From Cyprinodon diabolis (taxonomy: Eukaryota; Chordata; Actinopteri; Cyprinodontiformes; Cyprinodontidae), in assembly GCA_030533445.1 (NCBI GenBank), contig CM060065.1:21650474-21714473 (forward strand): DNA of 64,000 bases, in the 5' to 3' direction. Shown piece by piece: positions 1 through 10,546 of the stretch. Position 1 is the stretch's first letter; every line of letters starts with the position of its first letter. Below the pieces are notes generated by a model, which searched no databases, was not told the DNA's origin, and saw only the letters and a list, made by a program, of their open reading frames with translations. The translations under genes and the position numbers were made by a program.

Positions 1-326
1 CATAAAATTAATCCCGCCGTTTATTACTCTTGAAAATGTCCACTAAGTATTGCCGAACAACAATGGTATATATTTTATACATCACATGAAATAAAATGTT
101 TAAAATGAAAATCTGAGCCTTGAGCATAGAGAAAAGCCAAGGAATTAGTACCAGGGGAAGTGCAATGTTCCCCTTTTCTCTCCTGAAAGAAAAACAAGCT
201 GTAATGGACTTCCAAGTTTTTGAAAAAACGACTTAAAAAACAGCAACAAACTTAATGTCCACATAAAAGATAATCAACATGTTAACTATGATATTTAATT
301 AGGATATTCAAGAAAGAAGAGCTCAC
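1..326 (-). other. kif18a: kif18a intron (partial)
   Basis: This is the intron downstream of the last visible kif18a coding exon. I see no coding match or recognisable repeat here; the next motor-domain exon must lie to the left of the window. Confidence 0.6.
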
Positions 327-524
327 CTTTGGGTCTGCAAGGGAGTTTATAACATTTCCAAGGGCCAGAAGGGAGCGGTTAATATTAGCACCTTCTCGTA
401 GGCGTGCCCCCTTGGCATTGGTGGCGCTGGCCTTCTCTGAGCCTGCTAAGTCAATCAAGCTCATTTTGGCTATGCAGACATTAGGGTTTATGCTGGCTGT
501 TTTGTCCTGCTGCCTCAAATATAT
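327..524 (-). CDS. kif18a: kif18a exon: switch II and C-terminal part of motor domain
   Basis: This exon encodes residues 232-297 of a kinesin-8 motor (KIF18A), a plus-end-directed motor that shortens and dampens spindle microtubules at mitosis. The peptide opens [16 protein letters not shown] and carries the kinesin switch II motif DLAGSE at about residues 256-261, then [18 protein letters not shown], the helix after switch II that contacts microtubules. The acceptor AG lies just above 524 and the donor GTGAGC just below 327. Length is 198 nt, phase 0 at both ends, so it joins exon 751-861 without a shift. The reading frame is open and no motor residue looks damaged. Everything C-terminal (rest of motor, neck, coiled coil, tail) is outside the window. 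Confidence 0.95.
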
Positions 525-750
525 CTGGAAATTACATGCAAACCAATTAAAAACATATTTTTAAAGTAAGCAAGTAAGCCAAGTACAAGTAAGCTGTAAT
601 AAACGACTTAGACAATAAAAGTTGTCTAAGTCCAAGTCTAAAAGATGGTTTTGATATTTATTATGTAACTTAACATCAATGACAAGCACATTTACCTCTG
701 CTATATTTGATTTGATTGTTTCTTCTTTTAATAGAACTAAAATAGAATAC

Positions 751-861
751 CTGAAATACAGCATGAGATCGAGAGGAAGTGGCATTCATATCTGTTGGGT
801 GTTGTGTCCTGATTCGATTGCCTGAATCCAAAGCCTCAAGAATGTGCTCTGCAGACTTAGG
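751..861 (-). CDS. kif18a: kif18a exon: switch I region
   Basis: This 111-nt, phase-0 exon gives residues 195-231. It begins [15 protein letters not shown] and ends [20 protein letters not shown] (about residues 220-227) is the kinesin switch I loop that senses the nucleotide gamma-phosphate. A clear acceptor (ttgacag) and a consensus donor (CAG/GTATTC) frame it on the minus strand. It joins exons 2834-2938 and 327-524 in frame. The intron on its 5' side holds a complete Tc1 element (1122-2715). Confidence 0.95.
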
Positions 862-1121
862 CTGTCAAAAATCAACAGAAAAGGTTCTTAACATATTCAA
901 ATAAAGTTTGAAAATAGTCAAACATCTAAAATGTATTCCAAATAAACAATGAAAAAAAGCACATTTACATGTGTTCCATTGCCCCCATACTTCAACAAAA
1001 TACAAAAAAGATAAAAATGCAAGTTAAGCTCAAAATGTTTTTGAGATGTAATAATATATGCCAGAAAACTGTGTAAATTCTTCATATGAAAAGCACTGCA
1101 AATAAGTGAGGCATTTAAATA

Positions 1122-2715
1122 CAGTGGGGCAAAAAAGTATTTAGTCAGCCACCAATAGTGCAAGTTCTCCCACTTCAAAAGATGAGAGAGGCCGGTAATT
1201 TGCATCACAGATATACCTCAACTATGAGACAAAATGAGAAAAAAAAATCCAGAAAATCACATTGTCTGATTTTTAAAGAATTTATTTGCAAAATATGGTG
1301 GAAAATAAGTATTTGGTCAATAACAAAAGTTCATCTCAATACTTTGTTATATACCCTTTGTTGGCAATGACAGAGATCAAACGTTTTCTGTAAGTCTTCA
1401 CAAGGTTTTCACACACTGTTGCTGGTATTTTGGCCCATTCCTCCATGCAGATCTCCTCTAGAGCAGTGATGTTCTGGGGCTGTCGCTGGGCAACACGGAC
1501 TTTCAACTCCCCCCAAAGATTTTCTATGGGGTTGAGAACTGGAGACTGGCTAGGCCACACCAGGACCTTGAAATGCTTCTTACGAAGCCACTCCTTCGTT
1601 ACCCGGGCGGTGTGTTTGGGATCATTGTCATGCTGAAAGACCCAGCCACGTTTCATCTTCAATGCCCTTGCTGATGGAAGGAGGTTTTCACTCAAAATTT
1701 GACGATACATGACTCCATTCATTCTTTCCTTCACACGGATCAGTCGTCCTGGTCCCTTAGCAGAAAAACAGCCCCAAAGCATGATGTTTCCACCCCCATG
1801 CTTCACTGTAGGTATGGTGTTCTTTGGATGCAACTCAGCATTCTCTCTCCTCCAAACAAGACGAGTAGAGTTTTTACCAAAAAGTTCTATTTTGGTTTCA
1901 TCTGACCATATGATATTCTCCCAGTCATCGTCTGGATCATCCAAATGCTCTCTAGCAAACTTGAGACGGGCCTTGACATGTACTGGCTTAAGCAGGGGGA
2001 CACGTCTGGCACTGCAGGATTTGAGCCCCTGGCGGCGTAGTGTGTTACTGATGGTAGCCGTTGTTACTTTGGTCCCAGCTCTCTGCAGGTCATTCACTAG
2101 GTCCCCCCCGTGTGGTTCTGGGATTTTTACTCACCGTTCTTGTGATCATTTTGACCCCACAGGGTGAGATCTTGCGTGGAGCCCCAGATCGAGGAAGATT
2201 ATCAGTGGTCTTGTATGTTTTCCATTTTCTAATAATTGATCCCACAGTTGATTTCTTCACACCAAGCTGTTTACCTATTGCAGATTCAGACTTCCCAGCC
2301 TATAATTTTGTTTCGGGTGTCCTTTGACAGCTCTCTAGTTTTGGCCATGGTGGAGTTTAGAGTGTGACTGTTTGAGGTTGTGGACAGGTGTCTTTTATAC
2401 TGATAACGGGTTCAAACAGGTGCCATTAATGAAGGTAACGAGTGGAGGACAGAGGAGCCTCTTACAGAAGAAGTTACAGGTCTGTGAGAGCCAGAAATCT
2501 TGCTTGTTTGTAACTGACCAAATACTTATTTTCCACCATATTTTGCAAATAAATTCTTTAAAAATCAGACAATGTGATTTTCTGGATTTTTTTTTTCTCA
2601 TTTTGTCTTTCATAGTTGAGGTATATCTATGATGAAAATTACCGGCCTCTCTCATCTTTTTAAGTGGGAGAACTTGCACTATTGGTGGCTGACTAAATAC
2701 TTTTTTGCCCCACTG
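1122..2715 (-). mobile_element. Tc1/mariner element, copy 1 of the CAGTGGGGC family, in a kif18a intron
   Basis: This is a 1,594-bp element with terminal inverted repeats of about 200 bp (1122-1319 and 2515-2715). They begin CAGTGGGGCAAAAAAGTATT and are flanked by a TA at 1120-1121 and 2716-2717, the Tc1/mariner target duplication. It sits in the kif18a intron between exons 751-861 and 2834-2938, with its transposase in the same orientation as the host gene. The same family recurs at 16728-18155 and as a fossil at 26135-28770. Both ends look complete, but the encoded transposase is broken. Confidence 0.95.
1336..2348 (-). pseudogene. Tc1 transposase pseudogene (copy 1)
   Basis: The transposase starts at the ATG at 2346-2348 ([15 protein letters not shown]) and ends at 1336 (NKGYITKY). 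The C-terminal 253 residues are open and hold the DDE catalytic core: [23 protein letters not shown] and [10 protein letters not shown] with 34 residues between the second D and the E. The N-terminal helix-turn-helix part is broken. Compared with the copy at 17 kb, this copy lacks 11 bp near 2300 and has one extra C in the C-run at about 2102-2108, so the DNA-binding domain is out of frame with the catalytic domain. The usual SPDLNP motif reads SPVLNP here. It is unlikely to make an active enzyme. Confidence 0.93.
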
Positions 2716-2833
2716 TATATAGTTACATGAAAGTTATTTAATACAGTCATAGAATAGGAATCTAAATTAGACTACATGAAGAAGAAATTACAGTTAAAGA
2801 AGAAGGATCTGCATTTATTTTCATAATACAAAC

Positions 2834-2938
2834 CTTATGGAGTGTGAGGCCTTGAACCACGACTCCTTTGGAGCTGTCCTCTCTGACAGCAAGAGGCCCA
2901 ACATTAGCCAACAAATCTCTGATCTGTTCATTGTAAAC
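2834..2938 (-). CDS. kif18a: kif18a exon: motor domain core
   Basis: This 105-nt, phase-0 exon encodes residues 160-194. It begins [10 protein letters not shown], completing the kinesin signature [14 protein letters not shown] with the previous exon, and ends [11 protein letters not shown]. The acceptor (gattcacag) and the donor (AAG/GTTTGT) are both visible on the minus strand. It is the conserved beta-sheet core upstream of switch I, with no oddity. Confidence 0.94.
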
Positions 2939-3162
2939 CTGTGAATCAAAGAAGTAATGTGAAAGGCAAATCTCAATAATATCAGAACCGACCTGGGGAA
3001 AAAAAGTCATAGAAAATTGTACAGAAAAGATCATGACTGGTAAAGACAACAACCTGAAGTGATGCTGTTAAACACACAGTGATAAGCTACTTGGATTATG
3101 AATAAATTCTGTCAGCTAAACAAAATCAGCCAGTTCTGTGAAAACACATATATAGAAAATAC

Positions 3163-3320
3163 CTCAAGGTAGGAAAAAGCAACCGTAAACTCTTTCTCTT
3201 CCTTGGCATCATCCATTCGTTTGAACAGCTCTTTCATTGTGCGGTACATGACTCCAGGGTCATTCTGTGAGCCCAGCATGGTATGGGTTTTACCAGCTCC
3301 GGTAGCACCATAAGCAAACA
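3163..3320 (-). CDS. kif18a: kif18a exon: P-loop
   Basis: This 158-nt exon carries the nucleotide-binding P-loop. The peptide [15 protein letters not shown] places GATGAGKT at about residues 111-118; the exon ends with SYLE at residue 159. The first two bases complete a valine codon split with exon 5142-5484. The acceptor (tatctcacag) and donor (GAG/GTATTT) are clear. The Walker A lysine and threonine are intact, so ATP binding should be preserved. Confidence 0.95.
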
Positions 3321-5141
3321 CTGTGAGATAAAAAAGGAACGCTTACTGCAAAGGAAGAGGAACACAAACACAAACAATGCAGTGAAGGAAACAGCAAACT
3401 GAGCAAATACAGAGAATGAATGGAACTAGTTACAGAATTACAAGGTATTTCTTAAATTAAATCCTTGTAGATGGGAATCTAAACAAGAGGCCACTAATTA
3501 TGCAAAGACAATTTATTTTAATACATTATATATACACTGAAAATGTTCTCTATCCTAAGTTATATAGATATTTCAAAAACATATAGCAGTGCCTGAATTT
3601 GTAATTTATGATTTCAGTACACAAGCCCACAAACCAGGTCTTTAAATGCTGCTATTATACACAGTGGTCTTACAAGACTTAGGCCAAGATACATCAGCCC
3701 GGTCATATTTTGGGTCTATAGTAACAAGTTTTTCCCCCTCAGCATCCATATTGGTCTATTAATTAGTCATTCAGCAGGCAAGCCTTGAACTTGTGGGCAG
3801 TCCCTTTCTAATGCTTTGCTTGATTTGTTATTAAATGTTTCTTTTTTGAGTAAATTAAGACTTGTGTAACATTTGTTAACATTGTATCATTTCTATCAAG
3901 TAAATAGAGGAAGAGAAATGCAGCACACATTTGGGATCGATTAGACCAATATCAAAAATACGGATGCGTTTTGATGGATAGTAGATAAATAAATGGCACA
4001 ATGGATGAATGAATAGAAGAATTTCTAAAGTGATGGATATGGGTAGATGGATGGACAAAAACAGGAAAGGATGACTGGACTAATAGCTAGATGGATGGAA
4101 AATGTATGAAACAAAATGGTTTGGACAGGTGGTTGACTGACAAATAAATGGATGGTGGTCAATTAATGGATTTATCTTAAAACCAATTGGATATGGAAAA
4201 AAGTCTGAAAATACAAACATAAATACTTTACTGTATTTGTTATCATTTTCCATAATAGCACAGTCATGGAAACAATAAAAAAATTCAAACTGTTCAGTCT
4301 GGGGTCAACATTCAAAACCGTCTGAGATCAGGGTCCTTAAGGACATATGGCAGACTGCTGATGCAGAGCGCTATGATCACTCCCCTGAAACTGTTTATTA
4401 ATGCCTAAATTAACTTAAAGTGTCAAAATATTCCGGCAAAATATGTTTGCTTTTATTATACTGGTGCTTGCAATTTGTATTTCATTGAAAACTTGGAAGA
4501 AAGTGAATGTTATTCAGGAAAAATATATGCAAAATCTAAATTCAGTCCTCTGCAAACCAATGTACACCACAAAAGTACACCCATTACATTTAGCAACAAA
4601 ACACATAAATCACACAAATCATTGTTCATCTAATGACAGTTCCAAATAACGTATTTTGGCGTTTTCTATTTCTCATCACCACTTTAACATTACACTTTAC
4701 AGCGGGATGAAAAAGTGGATCGACTTGTATGGAGGGAGTAAAGTGAGAATGATGGCTGGATGCTGTAATGAAGTAACTCCCCTCCCACTCCTCTCTTTGC
4801 GGTGTACTCTCTGTCTGCCATTTTCTCCGAACTGGCAGCTGATGCAGAACGGACGTGCAAAATAGCAATTCCAACTAATCATCAAGAATGCAGAACTTCT
4901 TACAGGGTAATGAGAAAGCAGTTGAGGGACAATTTGTTCATGAGTCTTATAAAATATTAAAGGAATTCAGAAAAGGTGAGGTTTGATTCATGCCTTCGCC
5001 TAGGGCAAACCTCTTATACCATTAATTTCTTCTAACTGATTGTCTTTCCATTGATGAGCTATTTTGCAGGAATGGGATAACATGAACCTGAATCAGGAAA
5101 GAATGATAACATGTATTAAAATAGTGCATCCTTAGTGTTAC
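3321..5141 (-). other. kif18a: kif18a intron 2
   Basis: This 1,821-bp intron separates the first coding exon from the P-loop exon. At about 3960-4160 it contains a degenerate tandem array of the tetranucleotide ATGG/GGAT (gatggatag, gatgaatgaat, gtagatggatgg). Otherwise I see no coding match, transposon terminus or RNA gene. Confidence 0.6.
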
Positions 5142-5484
5142 CTGTGCAGTTGAATCCATTCATTAAACCGTCAAGCACTCCTTTAGTTGTGTTCTCAAAA
5201 ATGTCAACTTGAGTAGAGTTCTCATCGAAAACATGGTCAAAGACAAACTTCAGGTCCTTGTTCGCTCTCTTGTTGAGGTTTCGACCCCTAACTCTTTGTG
5301 CCCCAAAACAGGACATGTCCTCTTCCTTGGGGTCAAATATAAGCATGTGGCTGTCGACAACTTGGACCACATTGCGACAGTTTTCCTTCTTCTCAATGTC
5401 GTTGGTCGGCCTAACCCGAACGACAACTTTAACATGGCTGCATACCTCACTTTCCGCCATGGTGCTGTCGTGATTTGAATTCCG
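5142..5484 (-). CDS. kif18a: kif18a first coding exon (start codon at 5460)
   Basis: This exon begins after an acceptor (gtgttacag) at 5485 and has 24 nt of 5' UTR before the ATG at 5458-5460. Coding runs 5142-5460: 106 codons plus one base. The protein starts MAESEVCSHVKVVVRVRPTN; the KVVVRVRP strand is the kinesin N-terminal motif that helps bind the adenine. DLKFVFDHVFDENSTQ and NGFNCT follow, matching the KIF18A/kinesin-8 pattern. The donor is CAG/GTAACA. The ATG at 5460 is the only ATG placing that motif near the N terminus. A GTG further upstream in the same frame lies across the splice acceptor and is not used. Confidence 0.95.
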
Positions 5485-6426
5485 CTGTAACACAGACACA
5501 AAAAGTGGACTTTTTACTATTTTGACTTATGAAAAACAACCTTCACTATAATAGGAACCTTAAACAGATAATTTCAAAGTTAGAAAAAAATATACAACAG
5601 GAGCAGCTATTGAAGAGTTTGATTCGGATGGCCCAATAATCCATGACCATTTGATACAGAGAATAATATTCCATCCATGCATAATAAAAAGACAACTGCT
5701 AATTATTTTTTCCATCATCTGCCTTGGATTTTCAGCAGGAACTGCTTATCTTGGATGTTTTACATTTGGTATTTGAACAGCAAATATATTACAAAAAGGT
5801 TTTGAACTTAAAAAGAATAAGGGGATACAAACTTCTTAGTCTATTTTATTATTCTTAGTCTATTTTATCTTTGGAATTCTTATAATGATAACCTTCTTCC
5901 GCCAAAAATTATTCTTTGGAATTTGTAAAGAAAACCTAGCAAAAGTAAAGTAGGGTTAGAAGCCCAAGAATACATGCCAAACTTGAATATTTACAAATGA
6001 TAAAAAAAAACAAAACAACAACAACAACAATTAAATAACAAAGAAGTAAAAATTCGAAATTAAGAAGAATTGACAAAAAAATACTCCAGGTTTTATAAAT
6101 TACTAAGCTGTGATCAATTTTAATTTTTGGTGAATAAAATGTATTAGTGAGCAACTGATTACTTGTGCAGCGGTTTATGCGGTGTACTTTAAAATGTTTT
6201 GACCACCTTCTATGTTTGCACATAGTTGAAGCCATTTTGGTTCATTGCTGTTTTAATTTAATCTGTAAATGTTTTGAGTATCACCAGATTTCACAACATT
6301 CACTATTCACAAAAATTTCCCTTTAAATTCAGGTTAATACCCTGGTTAAAAAAACAGAACATTGATAAATTGAGCAGAGATTGGATTCTGGTTTGACATG
6401 TGAAATGCAGACAAGAATTGCAAATA

Positions 6427-7674
6427 CACTATATTGCCAAAAGTATTTGCTCACCCATCCAAATTATTGGAATCAGGTGTTCCAATCACTTCCATGGCCA
6501 CAGGTGTATAAATTCAAGCACCTAGGCATGCAGACTGTTTTTACAAACATTTGTGAAAGAATGGGTCGCTCTCAGGAGCTCAGTGAATTCCAGCGTGGAA
6601 CTGTGATAGGATGCCACCTGTGCAACAAATCCAGTCGTGAAATTTCCTCGCTCCTAAATATTCCACAGTCAACTGTCAGCTGTATTATAAGAAAATGGAA
6701 GTGTTTGGGAACGACAGCAACTCAGCCACGAAGTGGTAGGCCACGTAAACTGACGGAGCGGGGTCAGCGGATGCTGAAGCGCATAGTGCGAAGAGGTCGC
6801 CAACTTTCTGCAGAGTCAATCACTACAGACCTCCAAACTTCATGTGGCCTTCAGATTAGCTCAAGAACAGTGCGCAGAGAGCTTCATGGAATGGGTTTCC
6901 ATGGTCGAGCAGCTGCATCCAAGCCATACATAACCAAGTGCAATGCAAAGCGTCGGATGCGGTGGTGTAAAGCACGCCGCCACTGGACTCTAGAGCAGTG
7001 GAGACGCGTTCTCTGGAGTGACGAATCGCGCTTCTCCATCTGGCAATCTGATGGACGGGTCTGGGTTTGGCGGTTGCCAGGAGAACGGTACTTGTCTGAC
7101 TGCATTGTGCCAAGTGTAAAGTTTGGTGGAGGGGGGATTATGGTGTGGGGTTGTTTTTCAGGAGCTGGGCTTGGCCCCTTAGTTCCAGTGAAAGGAACTC
7201 TGAATGCTTCAGCATACCAAGACATTTTGGACAATTCCATGCTCCCAACTTTGTGGGAACAGTTTGGAGCTGGCCCCTTCCTCTTCCAACATGACTGTGC
7301 ACCAGTGCACAAAGCAAGGTCCATAAAGACATGGATGACAGAGTCTGGTGTGGATGAACTTGACTGGCCTGCACAGAGTCCTGACCTCAACCCGATAGAA
7401 CACCTTTGGGATGAATTAGAGCGGAGACTGAGAGCCAGGCCTTCTCGTCCAACATCAGTGTGCGACCTCACAAATGCGCTTCTGGAAGAATGGTCAAAAA
7501 TTCCCATAAACACACTCCTAAACCTTGTGGACAGCCTTCCCAGAAGAGTTGAAGCTGTTCTAGCTGCAAAGGGTGGACCGACGTCATATTGAACCCTATG
7601 GATTAGGAACGGGATGTCACTTAAGCTCATATGTGAGTCAAGGCAGGTGAGCAAATACTTTTGGCAATATAGTG
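6427..7674 (+). mobile_element. Intact Tc1/mariner element (CACTATATTGCC family)
   Basis: This is a 1,248-bp element whose ends begin CACTATATTGCCAAAAGTAT; the inverted repeats match over about 29 bp and then diverge. TA dinucleotides flank it at 6425-6426 and 7675-7676. It lies in kif18a intron 1, opposite in orientation to kif18a. The short terminal repeats and uninterrupted transposase suggest a younger insertion than the copies at 1.1 and 16.7 kb. Confidence 0.95.
6561..7592 (+). CDS. Tc1-like transposase, intact (343 aa, DD34E)
   Basis: This is a cut-and-paste transposase that would bind the element's own termini and move it into TA sites. The chosen start, [17 protein letters not shown] at 6561, matches the family's usual N terminus; the frame is open further upstream but that part reads through terminal sequence. 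Two helix-turn-helix subdomains lie at about residues 8-110, with a GRPRK motif near residue 59 between them. Catalytic residues are D154 (LWSDESRF), D245 ([10 protein letters not shown]) and E280 ([11 protein letters not shown]); 34 residues separate the last two. [12 protein letters not shown] is the usual glycine box. There is no stop or frameshift and the length is normal. Activity cannot be judged from sequence. Confidence 0.95.
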   Translation: MGRSQELSEFQRGTVIGCHLCNKSSREISSLLNIPQSTVSCIIRKWKCLGTTATQPRSGRPRKLTERGQRMLKRIVRRGRQLSAESITTDLQTSCGLQISSRTVRRELHGMGFHGRAAASKPYITKCNAKRRMRWCKARRHWTLEQWRRVLWSDESRFSIWQSDGRVWVWRLPGERYLSDCIVPSVKFGGGGIMVWGCFSGAGLGPLVPVKGTLNASAYQDILDNSMLPTLWEQFGAGPFLFQHDCAPVHKARSIKTWMTESGVDELDWPAQSPDLNPIEHLWDELERRLRARPSRPTSVCDLTNALLEEWSKIPINTLLNLVDSLPRRVEAVLAAKGGPTSY

Positions 7675-8070
7675 TATATTCAGCACATAAAAGAATAAGT
7701 CAAAAAAGTATTTAGATTGTCATTGAATAGAAACTCATCTTTTTTTTTTATTATTTATAGTTTTTTATACTAGGTAATGTCATACGTCAAATAATTCAAA
7801 GATTAAAGCTACTAATAAATATTTTGAAATTCTAACGTGAAATCTGTCCCTATCAAAACAAAAATTTTAAAATGGTAGATATGTTGCATTTACTTTAAAA
7901 ACGCATTAATATTTCAAGACAATGGGAACCGACTAACGGTAAAATGCATTTAAGCGTTGCTATACAAATATTTAAGGCAAGCAACGTTGTTGTTCTTTCA
8001 TATTTTTTAAGACCAAACCAATAATAGCGTATATATATAATAAATATATAAGACACATAGAAAAACTCAC

Positions 8071-8335
8071 GATGTAACACGGACACCAACGCCTCTTTCA
8101 CAGCTGACAAACGCATGCTAACTAGCATGGTACGTTAAGTTAGCTTCATTGAAGCCATAACAATAAATGCTGCCTGTAATTTATACTTCTTACCTGTTAA
8201 AAACAGTGGCTGCTTGTCTTTACACAACCCCTTATTCCTTATAGAATTAGCTCGGTCCAAAATAAGAAGAAACTCGTTAGCAACACGTAGCTACGGCTAG
8301 CACAACAAGCGCCAATAATTTCAAACAAGAGTTTT
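8071..8335 (-). other. kif18a: kif18a 5' UTR exon 1 (limits approximate)
   Basis: The first coding exon opens with a splice acceptor, so a non-coding exon must lie upstream. On the minus strand two donor candidates are visible: GTGAGT reading from 8070 and GTAAGA reading from 8193 (exon side AACAG). The transcription start should be just left of the GC/CCAAT cluster at 8312-8387. The two donors may be alternatives; only one can be the main junction. Boundaries are inferred from splice motifs and from the acceptor at 5485. Confidence 0.5.
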
Positions 8336-8395
8336 CTTCCTGTCTATTCGTTGATTGGCTGTGAGTCAAAGAACGATGGGCGGGGCCTAAGTGAC
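8300..8395. promoter_or_regulatory. Shared kif18a/mettl15 divergent promoter
   Basis: This short interval between divergent first exons holds CCAAT at 8312-8316 (plus strand), ATTGG at 8354-8358 (CCAAT on the minus strand) and a GC box GGGCGGGGCC at 8378-8387. TTTGAA on the minus strand at 8320-8325 matches the cell-cycle CHR core, plausible for a mitotic kinesin, although it lies upstream of the CCAAT box in kif18a's direction rather than downstream as usual. No TATA box is seen. Oppositely placed CCAAT boxes plus a GC box are typical of bidirectional housekeeping promoters. Function is inferred. Confidence 0.55.
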
Positions 8396-8449
8396 GAAGG
8401 GGGTCATGCTAAGGCTGCTAGAGGTGGAGCTACCACCCAGACCACTACG
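8388..8449 (+). other. mettl15: mettl15 5' UTR exon 1 (start approximate)
   Basis: A strong donor, ACG/GTAAGC, at 8450 follows about 60 nt downstream of the GC box. No ATG in this stretch opens into the RsmH-like frame, so it should be a non-coding first exon splicing to 10547. The start is a guess from the promoter elements; the 3' end is set by the donor. Confidence 0.5.
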
Positions 8450-9149
8450 GTAAGCTTCAGCTTAGCTTTCTCATCTTGGAGGCACGTTCAGCATGCCAAT
8501 TGTTTGTCGATTATTGCCATATGTTACACATTGAAATACTCTGTACTGTTAGCACACACGTGAACAGGATGCTAAGCTAATGTGTCCAGTATGGTAGCGA
8601 AGCGGTGTCAACATATTCACTAGTATTACTGTCACGACTTTGTCATGTTTTACTCCACATGTGGAGGTAGTGGCGGATCTTTTTTACGGTACTTTTAAGA
8701 TATAATGCTAATGCCATATATTTCCAACATATTTTGTTGCCAAGTTTAATCGTTTTAAAACGAAATCAAATCGCTCTGTTGCTCAGTTGTTCTCAATGTG
8801 ACTCAGTGTAAACAGCTAACTTTTAGCAGCATCGATGAAGGTGATTCAGTGCAGTAACCAATGTGTAAAGTTTATGCGCGTCGTTTAAGAACACAAAGGG
8901 CTTTACAAGAAATGCACATTTGTCTTATAATTCGCAATGGATGAGGCACAATCACAAGCACTGGTTTATCTTTGTCTATATATACATCTGTGTTTTAATT
9001 ACATATACATTTTCATAATTGTACAATTAAAAGTGACTACAAACTACAAGTCATCATTACGGAAGAGGGTTAGGGCCACTGAAAAAACAAAAAAGTTAAC
9101 TGATTTTTACATTTTATTTCAGTATAGGCTAAAATGAGAAAAAAAGCAC
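8450..9149 (+). other. mettl15: mettl15 intron 1, 5' part
   Basis: This is ordinary AT-rich intron sequence. I see no coding match, RNA gene or transposon end in it. Confidence 0.5.
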
Positions 9150-9835
9150 AATTCTGACTGTAATCTCACAATTCTGACTGTAATATCACAATTCTGACTT
9201 TAATCGCAACATTCTGACTTTAATATCAGAATTCTGACTTTAAAGCTAAAGTGTGTAATAACTACAGAGATATACAGTCAGAAATGTAATATATTATACA
9301 TAAATATGTTATTTATCATCATCTACGAGCTCAGCCTCCTAACCTTAATATTTGCGTTGCCTTAAAATTCGTTATTTATAATTACATAGGAGCGGGTCTC
9401 GCAGCCATGGAGGGCAGACATCTTTGCGCTACGGCAGCGCAGAGCCAACAAACTAGCGATTGCGAGATCGCCCATTACGCTCGAAAGTAACTACGGCAAG
9501 TAGGGGGGGGGGGGACATGTTCATGTTGGTTCGGTCTGCAGTCTGATCATGTCGCTGAAAATGAAAATTACACACTAGCTTTAATCTCAGAATTCTGACT
9601 TTAATATCAGTGTCTGACTTTAATCTCAGAATTCTGACTAATCTCAAAATTCTGATTTTCATATCAGTGTCTGACTTGAATCTCAGAATTCTGACTTTAA
9701 TTTCAAAATTCTTACTCTATTCTCAAAATTCTGACTTTTTTTTTTCTCGAAATTCAGACTTTTTTTTCTCGGAATTCTGACCTTTTTTATTTCTCAGAAT
9801 TCTGACTTTAATCTCAGAATTTTGGATCTTAATGT
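9150..9835. repeat. Minisatellite, unit about 20 bp (TTAATCTCAGAATTCTGACT)
   Basis: Degenerate head-to-tail copies of a roughly 20-bp unit, core CAGAATTCTGACTTTAAT, occupy 9150-9243 and 9581-9835. Each unit contains the palindrome AGAATTCT. The last units drift into poly-T forms (TTTTTTCTCGGAATTCTGAC). The array is split by a 337-bp inserted element at 9244-9580. It lies in mettl15 intron 1. Confidence 0.9.
9244..9580. mobile_element. TTAA-flanked MITE inserted in the minisatellite
   Basis: A 337-bp segment unlike the array around it is bounded by inverted ends: AGCTAAAGTGTGTAAT on the left and, reverse-complemented from the right, AGCTAGTGTGTAAT. It is flanked on both sides by TTAA (9240-9243 and 9581-9584), which belongs to the minisatellite unit itself, so removing the element and one TTAA restores a normal unit. 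Inside is a CpG-containing stretch with a small hairpin (GCGAT...ATCGC near 9459) and a run of 12 G at 9503-9514. There is no transposase. TTAA duplication is known for piggyBac and Kolobok groups; I cannot choose between them. Confidence 0.8.
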
Positions 9836-9839
9836 AGAT

Positions 9840-10546
9840 GGGCACCATGTAGGAAGATATGTGGGAGCACCTGGCTTCACTGACAAAGGTGTGAGTTGTT
9901 TGGGGGGGCCAGTAACACATTGGTGGAAAATGACGAAATTAGGCAATTTTTTTTACGTGTTTTTTATTTTTTAGGGAGGGTCAGTAAAAATTGGTATCAT
10001 CATCATCATTAGTAATTTTTGTCATGTTTTTAGTGTTCATTATTCAGTTATTAATAGTGTACACATAGAATTGTATATCTGTTTTCTTATTTGGAGTAAA
10101 ATTATCATTGTTTGATTAGTTTAGTTGACATAATATTACATGTAATATAAGGGGGGCATAGCCCCACAGCCAAATCACTGCCATTTAGTGGGTAAAGCAA
10201 CAATAAAAATTAAGATCAGAAATATTTTCCTTTTATGTTTTCTGCCAATGATAAATATTGACTTGTGATTTGGAATGTGATTTGATAATAACTATGTAGT
10301 TTGAATGAAACATCAAGTTTCAGAACAGGATGAATAGTATTTATTGTCAAAAAATGACATTGACTTGAGCTTCAGTAAGCCGAGGCTACTCAGCACATCG
10401 CATTCATAGCAGCAGCGTAGGATCAAACAAGAAAACAGCCATGATGTCAGACTACATAACCTCTAGTTTTTTCATATTGTTAAAAAAGGGCCACAAACCT
10501 GGAGTAGTACATCAAATTAGCATAACATGCTGTTGTTTCTCCACAG
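9840..10546 (+). other. mettl15: mettl15 intron 1, 3' part
   Basis: This is intron sequence ending in the polypyrimidine tract and acceptor (tgtttctccacag) of exon 2. Apart from short homopolymer runs and a small ATC run near 9996 I see nothing to annotate. Confidence 0.5.

Larger units (their letters stand above)
5485..8070 (-). other. kif18a: kif18a intron 1
   Basis: This is the intron between the non-coding first exon and the first coding exon. It contains one complete Tc1 element (6427-7674). The flanks, 5485-6426 and 7675-8070, are AT-rich and show nothing else I can name. The 5' limit depends on which of two donors is used (see 8071-8335). Confidence 0.55.

Noticed and set aside
5461..5499. 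Upstream start for kif18a at 5499
   Set aside because: It would be a GTG codon lying across the splice acceptor; the ATG at 5460 gives the expected N terminus.
9150..9835. CRISPR-like array
   Set aside because: Units follow one another with no unique spacers and the context is a vertebrate intron; the single large gap is a transposon insertion.
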